A stretch of DNA of 64,000 nt from Procambarus clarkii. Lineage: Eukaryota > Arthropoda > Malacostraca > Decapoda > Cambaridae. The stretch lies in assembly GCF_040958095.1 (NCBI RefSeq), contig NC_091152.1:23248844-23312843 (forward strand), read 5' to 3'. The first letter of the stretch is position 1. Each line of letters starts with the position of its first letter. The notes beneath the pieces were generated by a model. That model was not told where the DNA came from and did no database searches. It saw only the letters and a list, made by a program, of their open reading frames with translations. Of the stretch, positions 23,835 to 35,100 are shown in pieces. The translations under genes and the position numbers were made by a program.

Positions 23835-24620
23835 TATTTAAATAAAAACAAAAAAGTTAGGGAACAGTGATCACAAGGAAATCAGATTTAGCATAGAATG
23901 GAAAAAATGTGTAATAGAGAATAATGTGGAAGGGTCAGTAATTCGACCCTGGGGGGGGGGAGAGGGCTAACTACTTATCCAATTTATAGTTTAGATTTAG
24001 GAAAGACCTGGGTAAATATTGGTTCGGTAACAGGGTTGTTGATTTGTGGAACCAATTACCGCGTAACATAATAGAAGTAGGCATTTTGATTGTTTCAAGC
24101 GTAGGTTAGACATATATAGGAATGAGTTTGGGTGGATATAAATATTTTTGTGGAGATGAGGACTGGTTTACTAGTTAAGCAGTTACCAGGGAGGATGTTA
24201 TTAAACAAAAAGTAAAACTCAAGCCAAACAAATCTCCAGGGCCGGACGAATTGTTTACCAGGGTGCTTAAAGAATACAAAAAGGAGCTTTGCGAGCCATT
24301 GTCTACTATATTTATAGCAAATGTAGAAGTTTATCTCTCAGAATGTTTGGTAATATGTTTATTGTTTGTGATGTGTGTCTATGTATGTATTAACACGATG
24401 TACTGAACGGGGTGAGAATAGCTTGAGCTACCTCATTCCTTTGTGTGTATTTTACCTCAATAAACTTATTTCAATTTCTATTTCTATTTCTACCATATTT
24501 AATAAATCATTAGAGTCAGGCAGAGTGCCAGAGTCGTGGAAGGTTTCTAATGTGGTGCCAATTTTCAAGAAAAGAGATAGATCACTTGCGTCGACCTATC
24601 CACCAAATAGCTTAACGTTC
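23835..24620 (+). pseudogene. Scraps of an RTE/CR1-like LINE, with a tail insertion
   Basis: Three pieces are visible: an endonuclease-type piece (SDHKEIRFSIEW, 23865), a C-terminal piece (VVDLWNQLP-like, 24030-24160), and an RT N-terminal piece with KLKPNKSPGPDELFTRVL (24181-24318) that continues as FNKSLESGRVPESWKVSNVV at 24490. The last two RT parts were contiguous before insertion of the LINE tail at 24327-24492. The order of the pieces is not that of an intact element. Confidence 0.7.
24327..24492 (+). repeat. 5'-truncated LINE tail with (TTTCTA)n end inserted in RT
   Basis: It matches the 5211-5652 family. The flanks read TCTACTATATTTA on the left and TCTACCATATTTA on the right, a probable 13-bp target duplication with one change. 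Confidence 0.75.
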
Positions 24621-24736
24621 ACATGGGTTAGGAGTCCTTCTGTAAAATAAAAGTGAAGGGTTACAGAAGAGTTAAACTTGTGTAGTTGACTTGTATTGTA
24701 AGGTGAGGAGAGTGTGATGAAGTGAGAGGAGCTGCG

Positions 24737-24743
24737 TATATAA
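24737..24743 (+). promoter_or_regulatory. TATA box of the secreted-protein gene
   Basis: TATATAA lies 96 bases before the ATG at 24839. A start around 24767-24773 (AGTCATC) would fit the usual 25-30 base spacing. This is a prediction from motif and spacing. Confidence 0.5.
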
Positions 24744-24838
24744 GTCCTGGAGACCAGACTCTTGACATAGTCATCCGCCATAGGACGCTCCCAATAATTA
24801 ACTTCTAATATAAACATTTCGTACAATTACTGGACAAG

Positions 24839-25402
24839 ATGAACATGTTGTGGTTTGTTGGTGTGGCGCTGGTGGTAACAGAGGCGCTCCCTGTAACAAA
24901 GGTGCTCCCTGTAACAGAGGTGATGGTAACAGAGGTACCAGACGCCCTCCCCGTCACCGTCGACGCCAACAAGTCATCAGAAACACTTAATAACTCCACG
25001 ACACACGATGCTCTTAAGGAGTTCAGGCCAACTGATGACTCCCTGTTCAATAAGCTGCTAGCCAAGACGCCCTCAGAAGTCGTCAAAGATATCAAGGAAA
25101 AGATGACGAACGTGAAGCAGAGGATTCAGGAAACTGAGGCAATGAAGCGGCTTGCCAGCTCTCTGGCACCAGTCAAAACTTGGTTCAAGGAGAAGGTCAC
25201 CACAGTGAAGGAGAAGGTCAGCGCCCTGAAGAATACCACCTTCCAGCAGATGTACGACAACATTAAGGAGCGGGTAACCAGCTTCAACCACAAGATTGGA
25301 ACCTGGATCAAAGACGAATCTCCCAGACTGTTAAATCTCCAGACTGGTGACCTTCATTATCAAGTTATATCCAGAATATATAACCCTCAGCCCCTTTATT
25401 AA
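24839..25402 (+). CDS. Hypothetical secreted protein, 187 aa, single exon
   Basis: It is a complete ATG-to-TAA frame preceded by a TATA box and followed by a polyA signal. Residues 1-17 look like a signal peptide (core LWFVGVALVV). Residues 14-40 are a Val/Thr/Pro low-complexity segment with repeated LPVT. Residues 40-60 hold two N-glycosylation sequons (NKS, NST), with a third at NTT 132-134. Residues 66-160 are highly charged and predicted helical, with three related motifs: IKEKMTNVKQRI (85), FKEKVTTVKEKV (116) and IKERVTSFNHKI (142). This amphipathic pattern resembles apolipoprotein-like or other helical secreted proteins, but I recognise no family. No Cys is present. There are no transposon motifs, although both sides are LINE debris. 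A processed pseudogene is possible, but the promoter argues against it. Confidence 0.6.
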   Translation: MNMLWFVGVALVVTEALPVTKVLPVTEVMVTEVPDALPVTVDANKSSETLNNSTTHDALKEFRPTDDSLFNKLLAKTPSEVVKDIKEKMTNVKQRIQETEAMKRLASSLAPVKTWFKEKVTTVKEKVSALKNTTFQQMYDNIKERVTSFNHKIGTWIKDESPRLLNLQTGDLHYQVISRIYNPQPLY

Positions 25403-25473
25403 TGTATTGGCTGATAAAATATGTAAATTATTTATATATAATTTCATATAAAAATTATGATGTTATATATTGA

Positions 25474-25479
25474 AATAAA
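25474..25479 (+). terminator. Polyadenylation signal AATAAA
   Basis: It lies 72 bases after the stop codon of the secreted-protein gene in AT-rich DNA and is followed by a T-rich stretch. Confidence 0.5.
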
Positions 25480-25719
25480 TTGTTGTTTCATAATTTGTAA
25501 TTTTATTACCATTACACTTATACTATGCCTACACATTACAGTATTCTGTATACTGAGATATTACATATTCATCTTTGAAGACATCCTTAGTTATACTGTC
25601 CATCCTTAAAATGGATAAAAGATTGACAAATGCAGTTTAATGTTTACCCGAGAGCCACTAACACTAGTGGTCTCAATGAGGACAGGAAGCCGGCGGTTTG
25701 TCGAAGGTAATCTTTTCAA

Positions 25720-25988
25720 GCTGTATGTTAAATATTAAGAGTTTTGACATTTACAGCTTCGGCGGGTAGGCGGTTCCATGGGTTAATAACCCTGTGGGTG
25801 AAGAAGCCTCTCCTATTCTCAGTTCTACATTGTGGCTTGTTGAGCTTGAAATCGTAAGCTTTCGAATGATTTTTGTTGCCCGGTGTTGCACTCTTTCCAG
25901 ACCAGCTATGTCCTTCTGAAGATGTGGTCTCCATGCTTGGATACAGTAATCCAAATGGGAGACCAACAGATTTGTACAATTGAATCAC
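25720..25988 (-). pseudogene. CR1-like LINE RT C-terminal fragment
   Basis: The minus strand encodes VSHLDYCIQAWRPHLQKDI and LERVQHRATKIIRKL in one frame, then FFTHRVINPWNRLPAEAVN in another, so there is at least one frameshift. These are the thumb and C-terminal motifs of CR1-type LINEs. No other part is present. Confidence 0.75.
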
Positions 25989-25990
25989 TA

Positions 25991-26557
25991 CCTTAAGCCA
26001 TATTGATGCTCTGTCGACAGAGCATTCTCTCTCTCAAACCATATACACTGATGGTTCCCTACACCACCCCACGGGTGCAGCTGGAAGTGCAGTTGTCCTG
26101 ACAATGGGCGATGGATTATATTTTGAGTGGCGAGTCCGTATAAACAACTGGGCCTCTACCCTTCAGACCGAACTATTTGCTTTGCTTCTTGCACTGAAAT
26201 GTGTACAAGTCTCCAAACTTGATACATTAATTGTAAGTGACTCCTTATCATCCTTAATTGCTTTCAACTCTTTAAGATATAACTGTAACATGCTCGTGTC
26301 CGAAGCTAGAAACAAATACGACAAAATTATTAATGATGGTAACAGAGTCCATTTCATGTGGTCTCCATCTCATGTTGGCCTCCGAATGCATGATAGAGCT
26401 GATGAATTGGCCAAAGAATCTGCCTTTAAATGAGACGTTGAATATAACCTAGGATTGTCAATGAGCAATCTGAGAGCAGTAGTACACCGAGAACTTGTAG
26501 ATATGAGGCAAAGTGAAATCAACACCAGTAATTCCATCTACCATCATACTATCATGC
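25991..26557 (+). pseudogene. I-like LINE RNase H fragment (left part)
   Basis: This is the same family as 6677-7886. The frame 26104-26433 covers RNase H from WASTLQTELFALLLALK through SDSLSSLIAF to WSPSHVGLRMHDRADELAK and then stops. Further diverged coding continues until 26557, where LINE copy C was inserted. It resumes at 29798. Confidence 0.75.
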
Positions 26558-26915
26558 AAGATTATTTATTTAAAAAAAAAATAAAAAATAAATATGTTTA
26601 TTCAGGTAAGGTACATACATACAAGTGATGTTACATTAATGGATTGATATATAGATAGAGCTAGTACATACAATGCCTAAAGCCACTATTACGCAATGCG
26701 TTTCGGGCAAGAAAAACATTAATATCTAGAACTTAATACTAATTGAGCATAAAGAATAAAAAGTGTTGAAAACAAATACAAATAAAGATAAAAAAAAGGG
26801 GGAACATGACTGAAAAAGCAGCACAAATACAATAGGTTGACAAACAGTGTTGATTAAAAAAAAATAATAATAATAAAATAACAGACATGGGTTGACAATA
26901 AAGGAGTGAGGTGGG

Positions 26916-28321
26916 TTACAGGGAATTTATTAGGTAGTGTTTAGTTTTTATCTTAAACTGGTTGAGAGAGGTACAGTCTTTAACATGGTTGGGAAGGTCA
27001 TTCCACATTCTGGGTCCCTTGATTTGTAGAGCATTTCTAGTTTGATTAAGTCGTACTCTAGGAATATCAAAACTGTATTTATTCCTGGTGTGGTGCTCAT
27101 GGGTTCTGTTACAACCTTCTATGAAGCTTTTGAGGTCAGGATTGGCATTACAGTTCAGCGTTTTATATATGTATAATACACAAGAGAGAATGTGCAGTGA
27201 CTTAATATCTAACATATTCAGAGATTTGAGTAAGGGTCCGAGTGATGTCTGGGGCCAGAGTTGGTTATTGTCCTAATAGCAGCTTTGTGTTGGGTAATAA
27301 GAGGACGTAAATGATTTTGGGTAGTAGAACCCCAAGCACAAATACCATAGTTGAGGTATGGATAGATGAGTGAGTAATAGAGAGTAACCAGGGCAGGGCG
27401 GGGTACATAATATCTGATCTTAGAAAGAATGCCAACAGTTTTTGAAACTTTTTTTGATATATTTAGAATGTGACCCTGGAAATTCAGCTTGTGGTCGATG
27501 AGAACGCCAAGGAATTTGCCATCTAATTTGTTACAAATTTGGGTATTGTTTATTTTGAGATTTATCTGATTAGAGGATTTATTGCCAAACAGAATATAAA
27601 ACGTTTTGTCAATGTTAAGGGTGAGTTTGTTGGCAGTTAGCCAAAGATGGACTTTCTCTAGCTCAGTATTTACTGTGGCATTTAGAGCAAGGGGGTCAGG
27701 ACTGGAGTAAATGAAGGTTGTGTCGTCAGCAAATAGAATTGGTTTGAGGTGTTGGGAGGCATTTGGAAGGTCATTAATGTAGATGAGAAAGAGGAGAGGG
27801 CCAAGTATGCTGCCCTGAGGAACACCAATGTTGATGGGTAGGGTGGGAGAAATTGTATTATTCACAGAAACATACTGGAGCCTGTCAGTAAGATAAGATT
27901 TGAGGTATTGCAGGGAGTGTCCTCTGACTCCATAATGATGTAATTTAAGAAGAAGGTTTTGATGGTTGACAGTGTCAAAAGCCTTACGCAGGTCCACAAA
28001 TAACCCAACAGGAAACTCCTTTTTATCAAGAGCTGCGTGAATTACGTTAATCATACTAATAAGTGCATCGTTAGTGCTTTTTTTGGGTCTGAAGCCATAT
28101 TGACAAGAGCTAAGTATATTGTGTTTGGCTAGAAAAGAGTAAAGCTGCTTGTAGTTTAGCTTTTCGAATATTTTTGACAAGTTAGGCAGGATTGATATAG
28201 GTCTATAGTTGTTAACATCAGTGAGATCACCACATTTGTAGACAGGGGTTACTCTTGCTTTTTTTAGAATGTCAGGAAAGGTTTGGAGTTCAAGTGACTT
28301 GTTCGTTGAAGAGCAATGCAA
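26916..28321 (-). pseudogene. LINE C reverse transcriptase
   Basis: It is open from after the frameshift through ARVTPVYKCGDLTDVNNYRP, KSTNDALISM, FVDLRKAFDTVNH, VPQGSILGPLLF and FADDTTF to 27218, where a one-base loss (GTCCGAG for GTACCGAG) ends the frame. The C-terminal 99 codons follow at 26916-27215. Catalytic residues are retained, so only the two frameshifts disable it. Confidence 0.85.
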
Positions 28322-29750
28322 TAGCAGGGGCTAGAGATCTGGAGGCTTTTTTGTAAATTAAAGTTGGTATCTCCTCGAGGGCACTAGACTTGGTTTTAAG
28401 GGAAAGGATTATTTCATTGACATCAGTGGAACTAGTAGGCTTTAGGTACAGAGACTGTGGATAGTTACCTGTAAGATAGTCCTTAACATCAGTACAGGAA
28501 GATGGAATATCATTTGCAAGGGATGACCCAATGGAAGAGAAGAACCTATTGAACTCAATAGCAGAATCAGAGGCTGAAAGCTGACCAACGTTATTGGAAA
28601 GGAGTGTTGGTTTGTTATTTAAAATCTTCTTTGATCCCAATATTTGTGAAATTGTGCTCCAAGTTTTTTTAATGTTGCTCTTTATTTGGGTAAATTTATC
28701 TTCATAGTATTTAGTTTTGGCTCGTCTAATTATTTTAGATAGCAATAACGAGTAATTCTTTGAGAATTCTTTGGAGACTGTTCCTAGCCTATACTTCTTC
28801 TCAAGGTCGTGTTTTTTGTTAATGGATTTAAGTATTCCCTTTGTAAGCCAAGGATTGTTAAGTCTTTTGCTTGTGACTTGTTTTGTAAGCATAGGACAGT
28901 GGGTGTTATAAAGGCTAAGAGTTGTTTGTAGAAAAGATTTCACTGCTAGGTTGATGTCCCCTATGTTACCTAACTCGGACTCCCAGTTGACATTATCAGC
29001 AGCAGTTATAAAATTGTTTATAGCAGTTTCATTGTGCAGCCTAAAGCTTAACTCCCTTGTCTCTAGAGGTGGTTTGCTAATGTTAGTTAAGAGAAATGTG
29101 GGGTAATGGTCTGTAGTGCTATCGGTGATTATACCTGAAGTAAGCGGAGAGGTTATGTTGGTCCAGATGTGATCTAGAGTCGTAGCAGTACTATCAGTGA
29201 TTCTAGTTGGTCTAGTGATTAAGGGTATGAGGAAGCAGGAATTCATACAGTTGAGGAAGCTAACAGCAGTAGGGTGTTCAGGCTCGCAGAGGTCAATATT
29301 AAAGTCCCCTGCGATAATTAGATGGTTTTTGTTCAATCTGTTATCTAGTATTAGATTTCTAAGGTTTGAGTTGAATTCAGACACATCAGTGTTAGGAATT
29401 CTATAGACTGCACCCACAGACAGGACAGACTCGGCACCCTTGACTCTGAAACTGGCGAAGATATACTCCCCACAGCAGTCTCTAGTTCTAATTATTTTTA
29501 AGCATGTTAGTTCTTGGTGGTAGTAAAGAGCAGTACCACCACCTCTCTGCATTTGACGACAGTTGTGAATTGCCGAGTAGTTAGGCATGTTAAAGAGTTG
29601 AGTATTATCCTCTTTCAACCACGTTTCAGTAAGTATAATAAAAGAGAATTTGTTGTCAATAGTTTCAATCAAGGCACTAACATCATCGAAGTGTTTACCT
29701 AGGGATCTAACGTTCAAGTTGATTACAGAGATATTGAGATTATCTGTTAA
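28290..29750 (-). pseudogene. LINE C endonuclease and RT N-terminus
   Basis: The endonuclease domain is intact by motif: NVRSLGKHFDDV, ILTETWL, AGDFNIDL, ITDSTTDHYPTF. It is followed by the linker and RT N-terminal region up to ALLFN. A short duplication of about 4 bp just before the stop (LFNEQVT instead of LFNKSLE in copies A and D) shifts the frame into the RT half. A non-ATG upstream codon is in frame, and the true start is missing with the 5' end. Confidence 0.85.
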
Positions 29751-29797
29751 TACATATTTACATTTATTTATTTTTATTTATTTATTTATTTATAAGA

Positions 29798-29935
29798 GGA
29801 GCCACACATCTATAGATCATCCAATAAAATCAGCAGACTTCTAGATGTTATTACTGCTCGGCTTAGACTCTGTTATAAGTATCTCTGGGAATTTCCATTT
29901 TCTGCTGATGTAGACCTGATCAAATGTATAATCTA
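29798..29935 (+). pseudogene. I-like LINE C-terminal fragment (right part)
   Basis: It continues the host interrupted at 26557: the translation EEPHIYRSSNKISRLLDV and ARLRLCYKYLWEF parallels EEPHVYGSSNNVSRLLDV of the 6677-7384 copy. The frame stops after LIKC. Confidence 0.75.
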
Positions 29936-30305
29936 GCTAAACGACACGATAGTACATCCTCTACAGTTTCCCCTTATTCCATTCTCTCGAAGTGATACAG
30001 AAAACGGACAAAAATCTCAGTTAACCCGACACTAATGTAAACTCATAAAGCGAACCCTCCTTAACCCTTTTATCCTAACGTAAGTTGTCCCCTTGTTAAA
30101 ATCACCAAAAATTCAAAGCACTAATACTTCAAAGCTCGCTACACAACAAGCACCATTCTTTGCATTGTGTGCATACACCAAAGTTGAGATTCTGAAGGCA
30201 GAATCACGACATCGCTTTGATCAGCGAAACATGGACATAAGAAAACATAATAAATCATATGAAGACATAAGATATTTTATAAAAACATAATATTTCAGGA
30301 AAATT
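29936..30305 (+). other. No recognisable gene
   Basis: Diverged sequence, possibly the remaining 3' end of the I-like LINE. No motif could be supported. Confidence 0.5.
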
Positions 30306-30590
30306 CGGCTTGTTAAATACCCATTATATGCCTCTGTAACCCTTTCTACTACCGCCCACGGGATGGGTATTGGATCCACTATCGCCCACGGGATGGGTAT
30401 TGGGTTCACTACCGCCCACGGGATGGGTATAGGGTCCACTATCGCCCACAAGATGGGTATTGGGTCCACTAACGCCCACAGGATGGGTATGGGGGTCCAC
30501 TATCGCCCACGGGATGGGTATTTACCTGAATTTACCTGGGTGCTTAATGGGTATGGGGTGCATAATAAATGAACTAAACTAACTAACACT
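30306..30590 (+). repeat. Family X repeat with internal ~32-bp tandem expansion
   Basis: The flanks (ATGCCTCTGTAACCC and GGGTGCATAATAAATGAAC) match the inverted copies at 2891 and 6299. Between them the block CGCCCACGGGATGGGTATTG plus GTCCACTAT is repeated about six times, where the other copies have it once. Confidence 0.8.
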
Positions 30591-30835
30591 AAAACTGAAA
30601 GATGACACAGACAGTAAAAAGAGCTCTAATAAATAAGCACTTCTGGAGATGGTGTCAATCCACAATGAACAACAAAGTTTATGAGATATACAAAAATGGG
30701 ACTTAAATTCAGCCACCCAGTTCAAGTATGTTCATTGATACAAGAAAATACATCTCAAAGAGATAGAGTAGCTTAGGCAATTTCTACTCCTTCCCCTCTC
30801 AAAGTCACCCAAGAAATCAGATCAGGCAAACAATT
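30591..30835. other. No recognisable gene
   Basis: AT-rich sequence with no open frame or repeat that I can identify. Confidence 0.5.
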
Positions 30836-32725
30836 GCAGGTAACTATCCACAGTCTCTGTACCTAAAGCCTATTAACTCCACTGACGTCAATGAGATAAT
30901 CCTTTCCCTTAAAACCTAGTCTGGTGCCCTTGAGGAGATACCAACTTTAATTTACAAAAAAGCCTCCAGATCTTTAGCCCCTGCTATTGCTTTGCTCTTC
31001 AACAAGTCACTTGAACTCCAAACCTTTCCAGATATTCTAAAAAAAGCGAGAGTAACGCCTGTCCACAAATGTGGTGACCCCACAGATGTTAACAACTACA
31101 GACCTATATCAATCCTGCCAAACTTGTCAAAAATTTTTGAAAAACTTATATATAAGCAGCTTTACTCATATCTAGCCAAACTCAATATACTTAGCCCTTG
31201 CCAATATGGCTTCAGACCCAAAAAAAGCACTAACGATGCACTTATTAGTATGCTTAACTCGATTCATACAGCTCTTGATAAAAAGGAGTTCCCTGTTGGG
31301 TTATTTGTGGACCTGCGTAAAGCTTTTGATACTGTCAACCACCATAACCTTCTTCTTAAATTACATCATTATGGAGTCAGAGGACACTCCCTACAATACC
31401 TCGAGTCCTACCTTACTGACAGGCTCCAATATGTTTCTGTGAATAATACAATTTCTCCCACCCTACCCATCAACATTGGTGTTCCTCAGGGCAGCATACT
31501 TGGCCCTCTCCTCTTTCTCATCTACATTAATGACCTTCCAAATGCCTCCCAACACCTCAAACCAATTCTATTTGCTGACGACACAACCTTCATTTACTCC
31601 AGTCCTGACCCTCTTGCTCTAAATGCCACAGTAAATACTGAGCTAAATAAAGTCCATCTTTGGCTAACTGCCAACAAACTCACCCTTAACATTGACAAAA
31701 CTTTCTATATTCTGTTTGGCAATAAATCCTCTAGTCATATAAATCTCAAAATAAACAATACCCAAATTTGTAACAAATTAGATGGCAAATTCCTTGGCAT
31801 TCTCATTGACCACAAGCTGAATTTCCAGGGACACATTCTAAATATATCAAAAAAAGTTTCAAAAACTGTGGGCATTCTTTCTAAGATCAGATATTATGTA
31901 CCACGCCCTGCCCTGGTGACTCTCTATTACTCCCTTATCTATCCTTATCTCAACTATGGTATTTGTGCTTGGGGTTCTACTACCCAAAATCACTTACGTC
32001 CTCTAATTACCCAACACAAAGCTGCTATTAGAACAATATCCAACTCTGGCCCCAGACATCACTCGGTACCCCTACTCAAATCTCTGAATATGTTAGATAT
32101 TAAGTCACTGCACATTCTCTCATGTGTATTATACATATATAAAACGCTAAACTATAATGCCAATCCTGATCTTAAAAGCTTCATAGAAGGTTGTAACAGA
32201 ACCCATGAGCACCACACCAGAAATAAATACAGTTTTGATATTCCTAGAGTACGTCTTAATCAAACTAGAAATGCTCTGCAAATCAAGGGGCCCAGAATGT
32301 GGAATGACCTTCCCAACCATGTTAAAGACTGTACCTCTCTCAACCAGTTTAAGATAAAAACTAAACACTACCTAATAAATTCCCTGTAATCTACCTCACT
32401 CCTCTATTGTCAACCCATGTCTGTTATTTTCTTTTTTTTTTAATCAACACTGTTTGTCAACCTATTGTATTTGTGCTGCTTTTTCAGTCATGTTCCCCCT
32501 TTTTTTATCTTTATTTGTATTTGTTCTCAACACTTTTTATTCTTTATGCTCAATTAGTATTAAGTTCTAGATATTAATGTTTTTCTTGCCCGAAACGCAT
32601 TGCGTAATAGTGGCTTTAGGCATTGTATGTACTAGCTCTATCTATATATCAATCCATTAATGTAACATCACTTGTATGTATATACCTTACCTGAATAAAC
32701 ATCTGAATCTGAATCTGAATTAAAG
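30836..32725 (+). mobile_element. LINE copy D, 5'-truncated, with (GAATCT)n tail
   Basis: It starts inside the EN-RT linker (GTAACTATCCACAGTCTC) and ends in CTGAATAAACATCTGAATCTG, a hexamer tail unlike the ATTTA tails of copies B and C. It is nearly identical to copy A over the RT. Confidence 0.85.
30992..32389 (+). CDS. LINE D reverse transcriptase, intact RT frame
   Basis: A 465-codon frame covers the full RT and C-terminus: NNYRPISILPNLSKIFEKL, KSTNDALISML, FVDLRKAFDTVNH, VPQGSILGPLLF, FADDTTF and the RTHEHHTRN region. Upstream of it the frame is broken by a nonsense codon (AAA ACC TAG) where copies A and C have AAG. The endonuclease is missing through 5' truncation. The RT itself looks catalytically complete, but a truncated LINE has no promoter of its own. 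The initiation codon is not a native one. Confidence 0.8.
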   Translation: MLFNKSLELQTFPDILKKARVTPVHKCGDPTDVNNYRPISILPNLSKIFEKLIYKQLYSYLAKLNILSPCQYGFRPKKSTNDALISMLNSIHTALDKKEFPVGLFVDLRKAFDTVNHHNLLLKLHHYGVRGHSLQYLESYLTDRLQYVSVNNTISPTLPINIGVPQGSILGPLLFLIYINDLPNASQHLKPILFADDTTFIYSSPDPLALNATVNTELNKVHLWLTANKLTLNIDKTFYILFGNKSSSHINLKINNTQICNKLDGKFLGILIDHKLNFQGHILNISKKVSKTVGILSKIRYYVPRPALVTLYYSLIYPYLNYGICAWGSTTQNHLRPLITQHKAAIRTISNSGPRHHSVPLLKSLNMLDIKSLHILSCVLYIYKTLNYNANPDLKSFIEGCNRTHEHHTRNKYSFDIPRVRLNQTRNALQIKGPRMWNDLPNHVKDCTSLNQFKIKTKHYLINSL

Positions 32726-32819
32726 AAAACTTGCCCAAAACATTGAGACAAATAATCTGATTGATTATTTTACATCACTGTTTATATTTGAGAATTTAGA
32801 CAACATCCCATCACCCACA

Positions 32820-33120
32820 CAGATGACTGAAGCAGGTGCAGAGAATGAGTTAAGGGATATCTCACATAACGGGTGATATAATCAGGAAGAGGAGCATTGA
32901 CAAACAGAAAGACTCACAGGCCCCAGCTGCTGGTGTGGACGGAATTCAATCCAAAGTTGTTAAGAAACTGGCAGATGAACGCTGTCTACCACCGACACTT
33001 CTTTTAGAAAAAATCTCTGGACCAAGAGATAGTTCTCCTAGATTGGAAATATGCAAATGTCGCCCTTATCTTCAAAAAGGCAGAAAACCATCGTCTGATC
33101 AAACTGACCTCACATATCTG
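32820..33120 (+). pseudogene. LINE RT N-terminal fragment
   Basis: [20 protein letters not shown] followed by a [12 protein letters not shown] stretch resembles the KAPGPDGIHSKVL and VAPIFKKG motifs preceding RT palms in RTE/CR1-type LINEs, with decay. It is cut on the right by an (AT)n tract. Confidence 0.6.
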
Positions 33121-33127
33121 CAATCCC

Positions 33128-33836
<709 letters not shown>

Positions 33837-34825
33837 TGTTACGACCCTGGGTTCTCCAGTGGAAACCAGAGGTCAAAATTGAGCTATTAAACTTCCTAGT
33901 AGTACAGTTGGCGCATTTCGAATGGCAATTGTTTGTATCTTCCCTGCCAGACGTAAGACTATTATTGTTTCTCAAAGAGCATTTAAAGACTGAGCTGGGG
34001 GTTGATTATTAAATAATAACATAGGCACCAACTTTGCTTACTAATACTTTCTAATCATTCATAAAGTAACAATACGTTGCATAGGGGAAGATCTTTAATG
34101 TGCTTAGCTGCACGATCAATTAGGCTCCTTCCGGCACCACGACATGAGGGAGGCAGCTGGTCGCTAGCTCTCTCTTCTCTCTGGCTGGTGTCGTGCGGAT
34201 AAGACCTACTCTGTGGCTGTATGCCTACTCTTCTCCCTTCTTCCTCTTACTTATTTCCCTTACCTGAAGTTCCTGTATCCTTAAGCTAAGTACGGGGCAT
34301 TAGTAAGTGTACCTACTCTGGTAGTAACTATTGGTGAGACCTGGGGTTAGTATTTGCCAGTGTTTTGTTTACCCTAAGTGTTGTGTTTTGTATTAGGGTA
34401 CCACATGGTCTCACTACCCTAAGCTGCATCCAGCTTCAGTGCTTATCCAGTAGTACTTTACCCTAGCTTGTTATTAGTGTAAACCTTGTATCCTGTCTAT
34501 GTGGACCAAGGCTTTTAACGTAAGATAGTGTGGTAAAGTTATTATTATTATTGTTATTGGTGTGAGTGTATATGGGGGGTTGTTAAGGGGTTAATAAATA
34601 AGTACATGAATTACAGAGTATCTCTTCTTCCAAGGTGGGAGCGCAGTGATCAACCCTTAGACTAACATATATGGTCTTGTAGCAAGTTATTACTACGGTG
34701 GATAGTTTATTTTGGGGGCCGGGCCTTTTAGCTCTCCCATATTTGATACTCTTGTCTTCTAACTACCTTTACCCCTTAATAGTACCAGTACCCCATAGAA
34801 GCCCCACACACAGTTATTTGTAACA
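33837..34825 (+). repeat. 5' LTR of the Gmr1-like element
   Basis: It begins TGTTACGACC and ends TTTGTAACA, so the ends are short inverted repeats. The preceding AG may also belong to the LTR, since it precedes both copies. Confidence 0.9.
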
Positions 34826-34827
34826 AG

Positions 34828-34845
34828 TGGGGGCCTGTCCGGGAT
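34828..34845 (+). promoter_or_regulatory. Candidate primer binding site
   Basis: TGGGGGCCTGTCCGGGA starts two bases after the 5' LTR and begins with TGG, the complement of a tRNA CCA end. The priming tRNA is not assigned. Confidence 0.5.
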
Positions 34846-35100
34846 GAACATTATAAGTGTAAAAAATTAGATTCTTGAGTGCCAAAATTAAAATTTTATG
34901 TTTTCCGCAGAACGGTTGTGTGCTAGCCTAGGGTCCAGCTCATCTAGCAAAGGACATTCTTGCACTGACTGGACACCCAGCTGGATCCCTTCACGATTAA
35001 GGTTAGTGTGGCCTTGTGTTAGGGGCCGTGCAAATTTTTGTTTTTTTTCCAATTTTTATTTTTTAATTTTTTCTTTGGCTGGGAGCTAAAATTATTAGTG

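Larger units (their letters stand above)
26562..29793 (-). mobile_element. LINE copy C, nested in the I-like LINE
   Basis: It is bounded by AAGA at 26558-26561 and 29794-29797, a 4-bp target duplication supported by the host reading frame, which reads continuously if the insert is removed. The 3' end (left) has a TTTATTTAAAAAA-type tail and the full 3' UTR. The right end has (TTTA)n and lacks the true 5' end. Confidence 0.85.
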
